IMG/VR virus record: IMGVR_UViG_3300046451_000389
Coordinates: 1-21,662 of that record
Origin: a virus
Length of the DNA: 21,662 nucleotides
Reading direction: 5' to 3' (one strand)
The position numbers and the translations under genes are program-made. A model generated the notes under the pieces. That model was not told the DNA's origin. It did not search any database and saw only the letters and a list, made by a program, of their open reading frames with translations. Shown piece after piece: positions 9,517 to 16,305 of the stretch. Numbering within the stretch: position 1 is the first letter of the stretch; every line of letters starts with the position of its first letter.

Positions 9517-10557
9517 TTAATTAGTTGTGTAAGTTATTGCGCTACCCAGCGCGATTCGTTCTGTCATTCTCCAACTATACTCTTCCAAGTATACATCCGA
9601 GTCTTGCAATCTGTTCGTAAAAGAACAGTTAAAATCAAAAGTAAGCCCTCTAAAAGTTCCTGCAGTACCTACTTTTAAGAGTAAAGCACTATTAGTATCC
9701 CAGGTAAGTAAGTCAGGGCTATCTTTTATATATCTAGTAATAGCTCCTGCGACTACTCGCGTTCCTACTGTAAAGTTAGAAGGAAACATAGAAGTGGCTG
9801 CATTTGTAGCAGTCACTGCACCTTGTATAGTATCATACTTATTCCAATTAATGTCGTTTTGTATCCCTATACTTAAAGCAACGGTCTGACTAGATATATC
9901 AGTGCCTGCAAGAGTCAAGGAGGTAACCTTTGGTATAATATAGGTAGTAGTAGTGGGGTAAGCAGGACTAGGTAGAGTGCCTGGTATTACTTCAACTACT
10001 GTTCCCGTTCCAACGGTATTACCTGTTGCAACAAATATATGCCCTACTACATTCTCTGTAGCTCCGACAAGTTTAAAGTCGGTACTAGCTTCTACACTAG
10101 TAATGTAAACATACTTTCCTGCTATAGCACTTGCAGCTATACTCACTCCCGTAGGGGTATATTTTGATAGCTTAGACGCTTCTCCAGAAATGCTTAATCT
10201 CAAGGGTCTTGATCTATTGATCTCGAACGTCCCATCCTGAATAATGCATTTTTCTAGTTTGAAAACATCTTGCTCAGATGATATGTATAAATCGAAAGAT
10301 GTGCAATCGAGTAACCGATCGAACACAACTTTGTGTGTTGCTTCCTCCAGAAGAGCTGTATTTAAGCTGAACTCTGCTGGGTTAGCCCTATTTATATTAG
10401 AGCCTTCAAAGCCTATTTGATTATGAAGAGTTTTTACTTCATAACTTTTTTCCTGAAAAGACTGGCTGAATGCTATGTCGCTTATATCTATCTTATACTT
10501 TATACCACTATGTACAAGGAAGACTTGCGCTTCTTTCTTAAAGATATAATTTGCCAT
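9517..10557 (-). CDS. Second tail tube-like virion protein
   Basis: A 346-residue beta-rich protein between the first tail tube-like protein and the tail chaperones. The N-terminal half (FKKEAQVFLVHSGIKYKIDISDIAFSQ, VKTLHNQIGFEGSNINRANP, FSLNTALLEE) and the C-terminal half (FRGLTFDFNCSFTNRLQDSDVYLEEYSWRMTERI) look like the two sides of a tube-type fold. Between them at about residues 135-190 is an inserted Val/Gly/Thr-rich stretch with TDFKLVGATENVVGHIF and ATGNTVGTGTVVEV, a motif I recall from several virion proteins of marine phages. It could be the true major tube protein, a minor tube or tail-completion subunit, or a decorated paralogue of the 566-residue neighbour. The gene has its own perfect promoter upstream and a good ribosome binding site (AAGGGA, four bases before ATG), so high expression is likely, which favours an abundant structural protein. 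Confidence 0.6.
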   Translation of the reverse strand: MANYIFKKEAQVFLVHSGIKYKIDISDIAFSQSFQEKSYEVKTLHNQIGFEGSNINRANPAEFSLNTALLEEATHKVVFDRLLDCTSFDLYISSEQDVFKLEKCIIQDGTFEINRSRPLRLSISGEASKLSKYTPTGVSIAASAIAGKYVYITSVEASTDFKLVGATENVVGHIFVATGNTVGTGTVVEVIPGTLPSPAYPTTTTYIIPKVTSLTLAGTDISSQTVALSIGIQNDINWNKYDTIQGAVTATNAATSMFPSNFTVGTRVVAGAITRYIKDSPDLLTWDTNSALLLKVGTAGTFRGLTFDFNCSFTNRLQDSDVYLEEYSWRMTERIALGSAITYTTN

Positions 10558-10576
10558 TTCGTCCCTTCATAAGATA

Positions 10577-10597
10577 AGGGGGCCAAAAAGACCCCCT
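10577..10597 (-). promoter_or_regulatory. GC-rich leader hairpin in the 5' UTR of the second tube gene
   Basis: On the transcript AGGGGGUC, a UUUUU loop, then GGCCCCCU form an 8-pair stem (one U-G wobble). It begins about ten bases after the predicted start of transcription from the promoter at 10614-10642 and ends ten bases before the AAGGGA ribosome binding site. The following bases (UAUCUUAUG) are only moderately U-rich, so as a terminator it would be weak. It may stabilise the mRNA 5' end, attenuate, or stop transcripts coming from the upstream gene. Confidence 0.6.
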
Positions 10598-10613
10598 CAC
10601 TTTCATACCATAT

Positions 10614-10642
10614 ATTATATTTCAATTCACCTGCGGTGTCAA
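10614..10642 (-). promoter_or_regulatory. Perfect-consensus sigma70-type promoter (P2)
   Basis: On the minus strand TTGACA (10642-10637) and TATAAT (10619-10614) are separated by exactly 17 bases. Immediately upstream lies an A/T-rich tract (AAAAAAATATTTC) resembling an UP element. It is in the 102-base gap between the first and second tail tube-like genes, so it is not constrained by coding. Transcription should start near 10607 and drive the second tube protein, chaperones, tape measure and tail-tip genes. Twelve of twelve consensus bases with optimal spacing is rarely a coincidence. Confidence 0.85.
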
Positions 10643-10659
10643 GAAATATTTTTTTACAG

Positions 10660-12360
10660 TTATACTCCTATGTACTTGAGAGTTACCTCGTCGCCCTCAC
10701 TCATACCAGAACCTAATCCGTGGAAGTTGGTCTCCAAAGAGATTACATCTTCAACAGAGTGGCTTGGAATTTCAAGGTGAGCATTCGGCAGATTTATTTC
10801 GAAACGAGGTTTCGTTGCATCTGTGCCGCCTACTTTCAAGGTAATCGCAAATTTGTTAATAACAGTATTAGTGTCAGAAACTAAGTCTGCAAACAAGTCC
10901 CGGCTTCTATTAGTAGCCGCATCTGAGCTTGCCAAGTAACAAGTAGCACTGCCTGTGACAGTACGTGTTCCTGTAACGTGCTCGATTGGTTGGTTAACCT
11001 TACCAAGTTCCTCAGGAGTCAAGTAGTTAATATTATTACTAATAGTAACATTTCCACCTGTAATAGCAACTGAGTACGCAGTTTGATACTGAGTATCTGC
11101 AGTACCTGCTTTAGTAAACCTAGTACCATCTTGAAACGCAGTCTCTGGCGCCAAAGTAAGCTGTGTGAGTCGATTACGAATAAAGTTACCTGTGTTGGTA
11201 GTTCCTTCATCAATAACTGACCACCAGTTGTTACCAGCAGTTGGGTTAATATAGAAACGGTCACTATCATTAGTGTCGATCCATATCGCTCCTGCTCCGT
11301 GACTTCCAGATACGGGAGAAGTATTATCTGCATGGTACTTACCAGCAGTAATAGTATTAGTATCATCTGCGTCTTCTTCTACTTCTGTAATTTGACCCGC
11401 CATACCAGACCAGTTAATTGTTGCAATACCATCAATATCAAAATCAATGGCTGCTTCATTAACAACAGCGTCTTTCAGCTTGTAGATCAAACGACCGGCA
11501 GTTCTATCACTAAATACATAGTATAAGTTAAATGTACCTAAAGATGCTCTACTAGAGTCGAAAAAGTTAATATCCAAAGAACTTCCTGCTACACCCGCTG
11601 CACCAGTATCTGCACTAGTTGAAGTTACAGTAAGAGTAACGTTATCTGCAGTAGTTGAACCACCGAGGGCCGCTCCTGTAATAGTAATAACGTCACCTGT
11701 TACAAAGCCTGTTCCTCTTTCAGAAATAGTTGCAGTTACATCTGCGTCAGTGCCATCATCAGTAAGAGTAACACTTACTACACAGTTAGCACCATTAGTA
11801 CTATTAGTACTGGCACCTGTTGTGCTTCCTCCAAGAGTACTATTACTAACAGTAAAGACATAAGGAGTAGCACTTGCTGTACCTCCGTTACCCTCTACTA
11901 ACCCACCAAGGGTCAAGTTACTAATTGCACCACCGGCAGCAGGGGAACCAAATCTTCCTGTAGTTCCTGTATAGACGTTTTTACCTGCCATTGCAACCCA
12001 GAGAGCTTCTTCAACAGCATGGATGCTATTTGCAGTACTATCCGCAATACCTTTCTTCACTGAACCTGTTGTTCCGGCAGCTCCGACTCCACCTCCGTCT
12101 AAGTTGCCAGATACACCAGCAGACTTAAAGGGCCTAATGTAAGTACTGAAAGACCACTCAGCAGCAGACAAAGAGTCAGTAAACATTTTACGGCCTCTAC
12201 GCGAGCGACCTGTTGAGTCCTCCATTTCGTTAAGGGTTATCTCAGAGGCATTCGTGGCCTGAGAGAAACTAAATCCATCAAGCACCGGAACAGACCAGAG
12301 ATAACCATCTTTTTCCATGTAGAGTCGCGAGTCTCTACTAAAATGTAAATATTCAGCCAT
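10660..12360 (-). CDS. Major tail tube-like protein with inserted Gly/Ser/Thr-rich domain
   Basis: A 566-residue beta-rich protein following the tail terminator gene, where the major tail protein normally lies. N-terminal residues (LHFSRDSRLYMEKDGYLWSVPVLDGFSFSQ, NEMEDSTGRSRRGRKMFTDSLSAAEWSFSTYIRPF) and C-terminal residues (TPEELGKVNQPIEHVTGTRTVTGSATCYL, LEIPSHSVEDVISLETNFHGLG) look like the two parts of a tube protein. At about 145-260 is a Gly/Ser/Thr/Asn-rich insertion with GTGFVTGDVITITGAALGG, a small beta-domain motif seen, as I recall, in many marine phage virion proteins; such domains often decorate the tail outside. A further insertion (ADNTSPVSGSHGAGAIWIDTNDSDRFYINP) follows near 345-375. 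It is much longer than a typical 150-250 residue tube protein. The gene has a good ribosome binding site (GGGAG, 8 bases before ATG). Confidence 0.72.
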   Translation of the reverse strand: MAEYLHFSRDSRLYMEKDGYLWSVPVLDGFSFSQATNASEITLNEMEDSTGRSRRGRKMFTDSLSAAEWSFSTYIRPFKSAGVSGNLDGGGVGAAGTTGSVKKGIADSTANSIHAVEEALWVAMAGKNVYTGTTGRFGSPAAGGAISNLTLGGLVEGNGGTASATPYVFTVSNSTLGGSTTGASTNSTNGANCVVSVTLTDDGTDADVTATISERGTGFVTGDVITITGAALGGSTTADNVTLTVTSTSADTGAAGVAGSSLDINFFDSSRASLGTFNLYYVFSDRTAGRLIYKLKDAVVNEAAIDFDIDGIATINWSGMAGQITEVEEDADDTNTITAGKYHADNTSPVSGSHGAGAIWIDTNDSDRFYINPTAGNNWWSVIDEGTTNTGNFIRNRLTQLTLAPETAFQDGTRFTKAGTADTQYQTAYSVAITGGNVTISNNINYLTPEELGKVNQPIEHVTGTRTVTGSATCYLASSDAATNRSRDLFADLVSDTNTVINKFAITLKVGGTDATKPRFEINLPNAHLEIPSHSVEDVISLETNFHGLGSGMSEGDEVTLKYIGV

Positions 12361-12422
12361 AGTTTATCTCCCTATGAACTTGAAAAGACGGGTCGTGAAC
12401 GTTTGTTCTTGCCAGTATTTTC

Positions 12423-12875
12423 TTAATAACGAACTTCTATAAGTATTTCGCCTACTCCTAAAGGTTCTAGCACACCTTCATCAGTATCTATACTGATAAC
12501 TGTGATCTGTTGCGTAAAAAAGACATTATTCATTTTGTCCGTATACGCCAATCTTGAATTATCTTCGATGACGGTTTCGACATCTTCCATTAACTCATTT
12601 AAAGCTTCTTGAGCATCATCTTCTTGTACATAACATCGTATTGTTACTGCTAAAAATCGATCCCGAATGCCTGCGGTTTGGTAAAGTCTTGTTTCACTTC
12701 CTGCATTTAAGTGAAGGGCCGGAAACTCCTCTACTTCATCCCAGAACTTTAATCTTGGTTCTACGTTTTCACCTACATCAGTGAGGAAAGCGCCTTGGCC
12801 ATTTATAGTTTTTAACTTAGCTACAAGACCATCAATTATGCGCTTTCTTCGTGAAGCATAAACTCTTGCGGTCAT
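12423..12875 (-). CDS. Tail terminator protein (lambda U-like)
   Basis: A 150-residue protein between the neck protein and the tail tube protein. It begins RRKRIIDGLVAKLKTINGQGAFLTDVG and continues with FPALHLNAGSETRLY, RFLAVTIRCYVQEDDAQEALNELMEDVETVIEDN and an all-beta end (ITVISIDTDEGVLEPLGVGEILIEVRY). This alpha/beta order, with a long acidic helix between strands and a final strand ending in VRY, is typical of tail terminator proteins, which form the ring that stops tube growth and docks to the head. Its ATG shares one base with the stop of the neck gene (TAATG). The gap after it (12361-12422) holds no clear promoter or terminator. Family call from pattern and position. Confidence 0.72.
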   Translation of the reverse strand: MTARVYASRRKRIIDGLVAKLKTINGQGAFLTDVGENVEPRLKFWDEVEEFPALHLNAGSETRLYQTAGIRDRFLAVTIRCYVQEDDAQEALNELMEDVETVIEDNSRLAYTDKMNNVFFTQQITVISIDTDEGVLEPLGVGEILIEVRY

Positions 12876-14239
12876 TAAATTCTCCTAGTGTAAAGTCGTC
12901 CCATTGCCATTGTTGCTGCTATCTCTCTAATTGACTGATCTATCACAATTCTAGGGTCTCTTTTTGCGTCTGAGAATCTAGTTCCACTAGAGCTCTCGTA
13001 TACTTGATAGGGGTCTTTCTGGTAAGTGTAGCCCACACTAGGATACCCTTTACTTGTTTGTATAACTTCTGTAACTCTAACACTTTGTGCAAATTTACCT
13101 GTTCTGGATTCAAGACCGGGGGCTCGCATGTTGTCAAGAACGGTACCAGGGAGTTTTGTATTAATTATACCTAACATATTATTTAAAGAAATTTTACTTG
13201 TTTTAGCTACGTGTTTTTTAGCTTTTGTAAGTGCTATGGGCGCCAAACCGGCTGCTTTCATTCTCCTAGGCTTGGACGCGCCACCGGGCTTTGCTGTCTT
13301 CTTCTTCTTTTTAGGGTCTACCTTTGCTGACCTAGCTCCACCCCTTATGGCAGGATCAAGTATGTTTTGTATCTGCTCCCCTATGTGCTGGGCAATTGAA
13401 GGCGAGCCTTGTAAGTTTGAAATATCAAAGCCTGCAAAAGCCGCATTAAATAAAGTAGGCGCCTTATTTGTTACTATCTCTTGAAATATCTTACCTAGTT
13501 CTTGAGACAAGGCGGTCTTAGCCCCTTGGTTTATCTTCTGGCTCTCCATAGTAAATACAACTTCACCTTTAACACCTTTGAAAGCGTCTACTATAGCGGA
13601 GGCATCTGCCCCTACATCCCAGTTAGATGTTAGGAGGTCTTTCTCTAGTTCTACCAGCTCCCTGACAGACATTTTTGCCTCATCTGTTTTTGCATCAATT
13701 TTTCTACAGACTAATATCATTGCCTTCAGAGGCTGAATACGTTTATCCTTTGGATTATGCTTTTGTATATCTTTAAGCGCCAGAGCCATTTGTCCAATCA
13801 AAATACTAAGGCTCTCATGGCCCATCTCGGTGACCTTTGCCATGTCTTTAAATAATTTACCCATTATAGGTCTGTTGCTTTCTCCAAGGTAACGATACTT
13901 GTATCTGTCCCTAGCTCCTCCCTGATTCTCTACGGTATTTGATATTCTGCTACCTTCGTCTTTTGTATAGGTTGAACCGTCAAACTCGAACTCGCCTTTG
14001 TCGTTTTTAGCACTGAACGCATACGCTATTTTAAACTGGTTATATTTTTTAGCGTAGTCGCCGTCTAACTTTAAGATATTTTTGGTAACGTCTGCCTGAT
14101 CAATACCATCTCTTATAAAACTTGACAGTATTGTATTACCTTTTGTCATTTCATCTACGAGATACTGAAGACCTGCTGCGCCTCCGCCGGCAGCTTTTCT
14201 ACCCTTTCTAACCTCTACTGTACGCGCATTCGCTGCCAT
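12875..14239 (-). CDS. Neck / tail-completion protein (gp10-like C-terminus) with a large extra N-terminal domain
   Basis: A 454-residue protein between the head-tail adaptor and the tail terminator, the slot of HK97 gp10-type joining proteins, which are usually 100-180 residues. The C-terminal ~110 residues (ISLNNMLGIINTKLPGTVLDNM, SRTGKFAQSVRVTEV, SVGYTYQKDPYQVYE, RDPRIVIDQSIREIAATMAMGRLYTRRI) have the expected gp10-like helix-strand-helix pattern. The N-terminal ~300 residues are helical with no domain I can name, joined through a very basic linker (DPKKKKKTAKPGGASKPRRMK, about 308-328). The first 20 residues are also basic (VEVRKGRKAAGGGAAG). Its start shares one base with the adaptor stop (TGATG) and its stop with the next start. 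Possible roles of the extra part: binding DNA leaving the head, or enlarging the neck. Virion neck role fairly likely; N-domain function unknown. Confidence 0.6.
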   Translation of the reverse strand: MAANARTVEVRKGRKAAGGGAAGLQYLVDEMTKGNTILSSFIRDGIDQADVTKNILKLDGDYAKKYNQFKIAYAFSAKNDKGEFEFDGSTYTKDEGSRISNTVENQGGARDRYKYRYLGESNRPIMGKLFKDMAKVTEMGHESLSILIGQMALALKDIQKHNPKDKRIQPLKAMILVCRKIDAKTDEAKMSVRELVELEKDLLTSNWDVGADASAIVDAFKGVKGEVVFTMESQKINQGAKTALSQELGKIFQEIVTNKAPTLFNAAFAGFDISNLQGSPSIAQHIGEQIQNILDPAIRGGARSAKVDPKKKKKTAKPGGASKPRRMKAAGLAPIALTKAKKHVAKTSKISLNNMLGIINTKLPGTVLDNMRAPGLESRTGKFAQSVRVTEVIQTSKGYPSVGYTYQKDPYQVYESSSGTRFSDAKRDPRIVIDQSIREIAATMAMGRLYTRRI

Positions 14240-14826
14240 CAGAAATTCTTGTACAAGTCTAGGACTCTTTTAATGTGGTCGGGAAATGCTACGTTGTTAG
14301 ACTGACTTGAGCTACCCGCATTCTGTATACTTGCTCCTTGTATTGTTCTGCGCTCTTTATGCTCGTCCTTAACATAGTAAGTAATTAAATCAATTACTGC
14401 TAGTTTTAAGTCTGCAGGGACTGCACTGTATCCGGCAGTGTAAATAATTTTAACTGCGCCAACGCCGGTTGCCCAGTTCTGATACCCTGCAGAAGTAGTT
14501 CGAAGAAGACTATCAGTATTACTATCTAAGTAGTATTGGTGAGCTGTAGTAGTAAGTACAGTATAAGAGCTACTATAGTTGCTTCTCTCCTGTACACTAG
14601 TTATTGCATTCACGGGGCTTTCAGTAAGCTGAACTATATGAGTCCCCCAATCTATGTTTAGTAATTCAGTCTTTGCAGAGCTATAAAAGTCTACAAAGCT
14701 ATTTCCACAATAAGTTTTTATTAATTGACTTACAGACGGAATCGTAGTGCTTATCTTTAAATCCTCTTTCGGAGTAGATAAACCCTGCGCGTCTTTATAT
14801 TCCTGTAATGTTATTAAATCAGCCAT
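14239..14826 (-). CDS. Head-tail connector / adaptor protein (gp6-like)
   Basis: From ATG at 14826 this is 195 residues. The N-terminal MADLITLQEYKDAQGL and SVSQLIKTYCGNSF are the usual opening of adaptor proteins that bind below the portal. Next come a beta-rich centre (VQLTESPVNAITSVQER, HQYYLDSNTDSLLRT), then VKIIYTAGYSAVPADLKLAVIDLITYYVKDEHKERR and a helical end (PDHIKRVLDLYKNF). The GYSAVPADLKLAVIDL motif is characteristic of HK97 gp6-type connectors. The frame is open further upstream to a TTG at 14865, but that would place the start inside a transcription terminator stem, so the ATG is preferred. Only a weak ribosome binding site (GGA, three bases upstream) precedes it, suggesting low expression, as suits a 12-copy ring protein. 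Confidence 0.8.
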   Translation of the reverse strand: MADLITLQEYKDAQGLSTPKEDLKISTTIPSVSQLIKTYCGNSFVDFYSSAKTELLNIDWGTHIVQLTESPVNAITSVQERSNYSSSYTVLTTTAHQYYLDSNTDSLLRTTSAGYQNWATGVGAVKIIYTAGYSAVPADLKLAVIDLITYYVKDEHKERRTIQGASIQNAGSSSQSNNVAFPDHIKRVLDLYKNF

Positions 14827-14835
14827 AAGTCCATT

Positions 14836-14864
14836 AATAAAAACTGGGGGAGAGAACTCCCCCA
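14836..14864 (-). terminator. Intrinsic terminator after the capsid gene
   Basis: On the minus strand TGGGGGAG, loop TTCT, then CTCCCCCA form a perfect 8-pair GC-rich stem, followed by G and five T. It lies about 31 bases after the capsid stop and just before the adaptor ATG at 14826. Flanking A and T runs extend the stem after one mismatch, so it might also stop plus-strand transcripts. Partial termination here would give far more capsid mRNA than adaptor mRNA. Confidence 0.85.
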
Positions 14865-14871
14865 ATTTCCA

Positions 14872-14889
14872 TGATTACAAAAGTAATCA
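14872..14889 (-). other. AT-rich hairpin directly after the capsid stop
   Basis: TGATTAC, loop of four, GTAATCA: a perfect 7-pair inverted repeat beginning six bases after the capsid stop codon. It stands in tandem with the terminator stem 8 bases further on. It could protect the 3' end of the capsid mRNA or be a protein-binding site; no function is shown. Confidence 0.6.
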
Positions 14890-14895
14890 GTACTA

Positions 14896-16305
14896 TTATG
14901 TGTACTCTGCTCGAATTGCAGAAGTACCAGTAACCAGCTGATTAAAGCCGAGTGACTGTGCAGCAACAATAGCCGTACGCTGACCAGCTACTTCGTAGTC
15001 AGTCTCAATGCTAACACCCTTCAAACGGGGGATAACATAGTTGCGGTGGGCAACTGCTACAGCAGCGGTCGTACCAGTAGCACGTGAGATAGCATCAGTG
15101 GCAACTACAGGAGATCCGTAAACAGATCCAACCTGACCAATAAGCTTCATCGCTGTGTCGGAACCGACCTCTGAAACGTCAGAGAAGTCTCCGTCGCTGA
15201 TCAAGCTGAAGTACTCTTCATTGTTGACAATGTAGACTATATCGCTTGGGCTTCTGATACCATACTTGCCCATTTCGGACCTAAGGCTCATGAGCATAGC
15301 TGCGGTGAGAGGAACTGAACCATTGTTGTTCAAGTCCGCTACAGTAGCAGAGTCTGCGGCATAAGGACTATTAGCACCATCAGTACCTGTTCCACCTACA
15401 AGACCTTTAAAGGCAGTTTGACCAACCATGAAGGCCTGATCAATAGCTCGTGCATGAGCACGTGCCAGGGCAGAAGTAATGATTGGAAGCATAGTAATTA
15501 CTACTTGCTCTTCAACATCATTCGCGATATAAGTACCAGAAATCAATCGATGAGCACGTAAGATCACGTTACCAACTGAATAGTTGTTGTCCGAAGCGCC
15601 CGCTTCTTCCAACAGGTTGTTGACAGTTTCAAGGCCGGTAGCATTCCAGTTTGCGTTCTCGGTATCTGGAGCTATTGGCATTACAGTTGAGCCAGAATTT
15701 ACAGCAAGCTCACGGAAGATACCAGCAACGCGCTGCTCTTGCCTGACTTCCTCTTCGAAAGTATTTGCAACAATTACATCAATGTTAGCTGACGTAGTAG
15801 CTGATCCATAATCGACTCCGGCTTTCTCGAGTACTGATTTTGCGTAGTCAGTATCCCAGCCTTTTCGAGTAATTTTACCAAGAATGCTAGCATGTACCAG
15901 TTCTTGTTTTTGTGCATCAGTCCATTCGGATTGTCCTCGATCTGAGAACACACGCTTGGAATCACGCATCTTAGAAATCTCATCAGACCTCTCTTTAAGA
16001 TCAGCTTCATGCTCACGCATAATTTGATCAATCTGAGCATCCTTCTCTGCTACTTTAGAGTCGAGGTCTTTGAGCAAACGCTCGGTACCTGATTCCATAG
16101 CAGAGATTACTGCAGATTTAACTTCTTCCTCTTGCTGGGACTTAGCTTCTGCATTTGCAGTTGCTTGGTCTTCAAGATCTTTTTGGGCAGCCACTTCTGT
16201 GGCTTTTTGCTCGGCTTGCTTCATTGCGATTTTAGCAGCAGTTTCCTCAGCTACTTTTTTAGCAAAAGCTTCCAAGTCAACGGGTTGAGTTGTCTCTTCA
16301 GACAT
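14896..16305 (-). CDS. Internal in-frame start: major capsid protein alone (469 residues)
   Basis: The ATG at 16305 is residue 180 of the protease-capsid fusion (MSEETTQPVDLEAFAKK) and is preceded by AAGGAGA with six bases between GGAG and the ATG, the best ribosome binding site in the window. Translation from it gives the delta domain plus the capsid protein, exactly what a stand-alone HK97-like capsid gene would encode. Several hundred capsid copies but few protease copies are needed per head, so a nested start would set that ratio from one gene. The site falls exactly at the junction between protease and scaffold domains, which supports a real function. Inferred from sequence; whether the fusion is also made is not visible. 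Confidence 0.75.
   Translation of the reverse strand: MSEETTQPVDLEAFAKKVAEETAAKIAMKQAEQKATEVAAQKDLEDQATANAEAKSQQEEEVKSAVISAMESGTERLLKDLDSKVAEKDAQIDQIMREHEADLKERSDEISKMRDSKRVFSDRGQSEWTDAQKQELVHASILGKITRKGWDTDYAKSVLEKAGVDYGSATTSANIDVIVANTFEEEVRQEQRVAGIFRELAVNSGSTVMPIAPDTENANWNATGLETVNNLLEEAGASDNNYSVGNVILRAHRLISGTYIANDVEEQVVITMLPIITSALARAHARAIDQAFMVGQTAFKGLVGGTGTDGANSPYAADSATVADLNNNGSVPLTAAMLMSLRSEMGKYGIRSPSDIVYIVNNEEYFSLISDGDFSDVSEVGSDTAMKLIGQVGSVYGSPVVATDAISRATGTTAAVAVAHRNYVIPRLKGVSIETDYEVAGQRTAIVAAQSLGFNQLVTGTSAIRAEYT

Noticed and set aside
3457-9520. Several plus-strand open frames of 60-231 codons
   Set aside because: They lie opposite the tape measure, distal tail and chaperone genes, have Ser/Leu/Pro-rich composition typical of antisense shadows, and no plus-strand promoters or ribosome binding sites were seen.
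10538-10606. Short open frame of 22 codons starting with ATG at 10606, almost at the predicted transcript start
   Set aside because: It would be leaderless, runs through the leader hairpin and into the second tube gene, and has no ribosome binding site; most likely chance, though a leader peptide cannot be excluded.
12361-12422. Possible promoter or terminator in the 62-base gap before the first tube gene
   Set aside because: No -35/-10 pair with good spacing and only a four-pair GAAC/GTTC inverted repeat; only the ribosome binding site is convincing.
14827-14865. Upstream TTG start for the head-tail adaptor
   Set aside because: It lies in the stem of the terminator; ATG 14826 begins the typical adaptor N-terminus.
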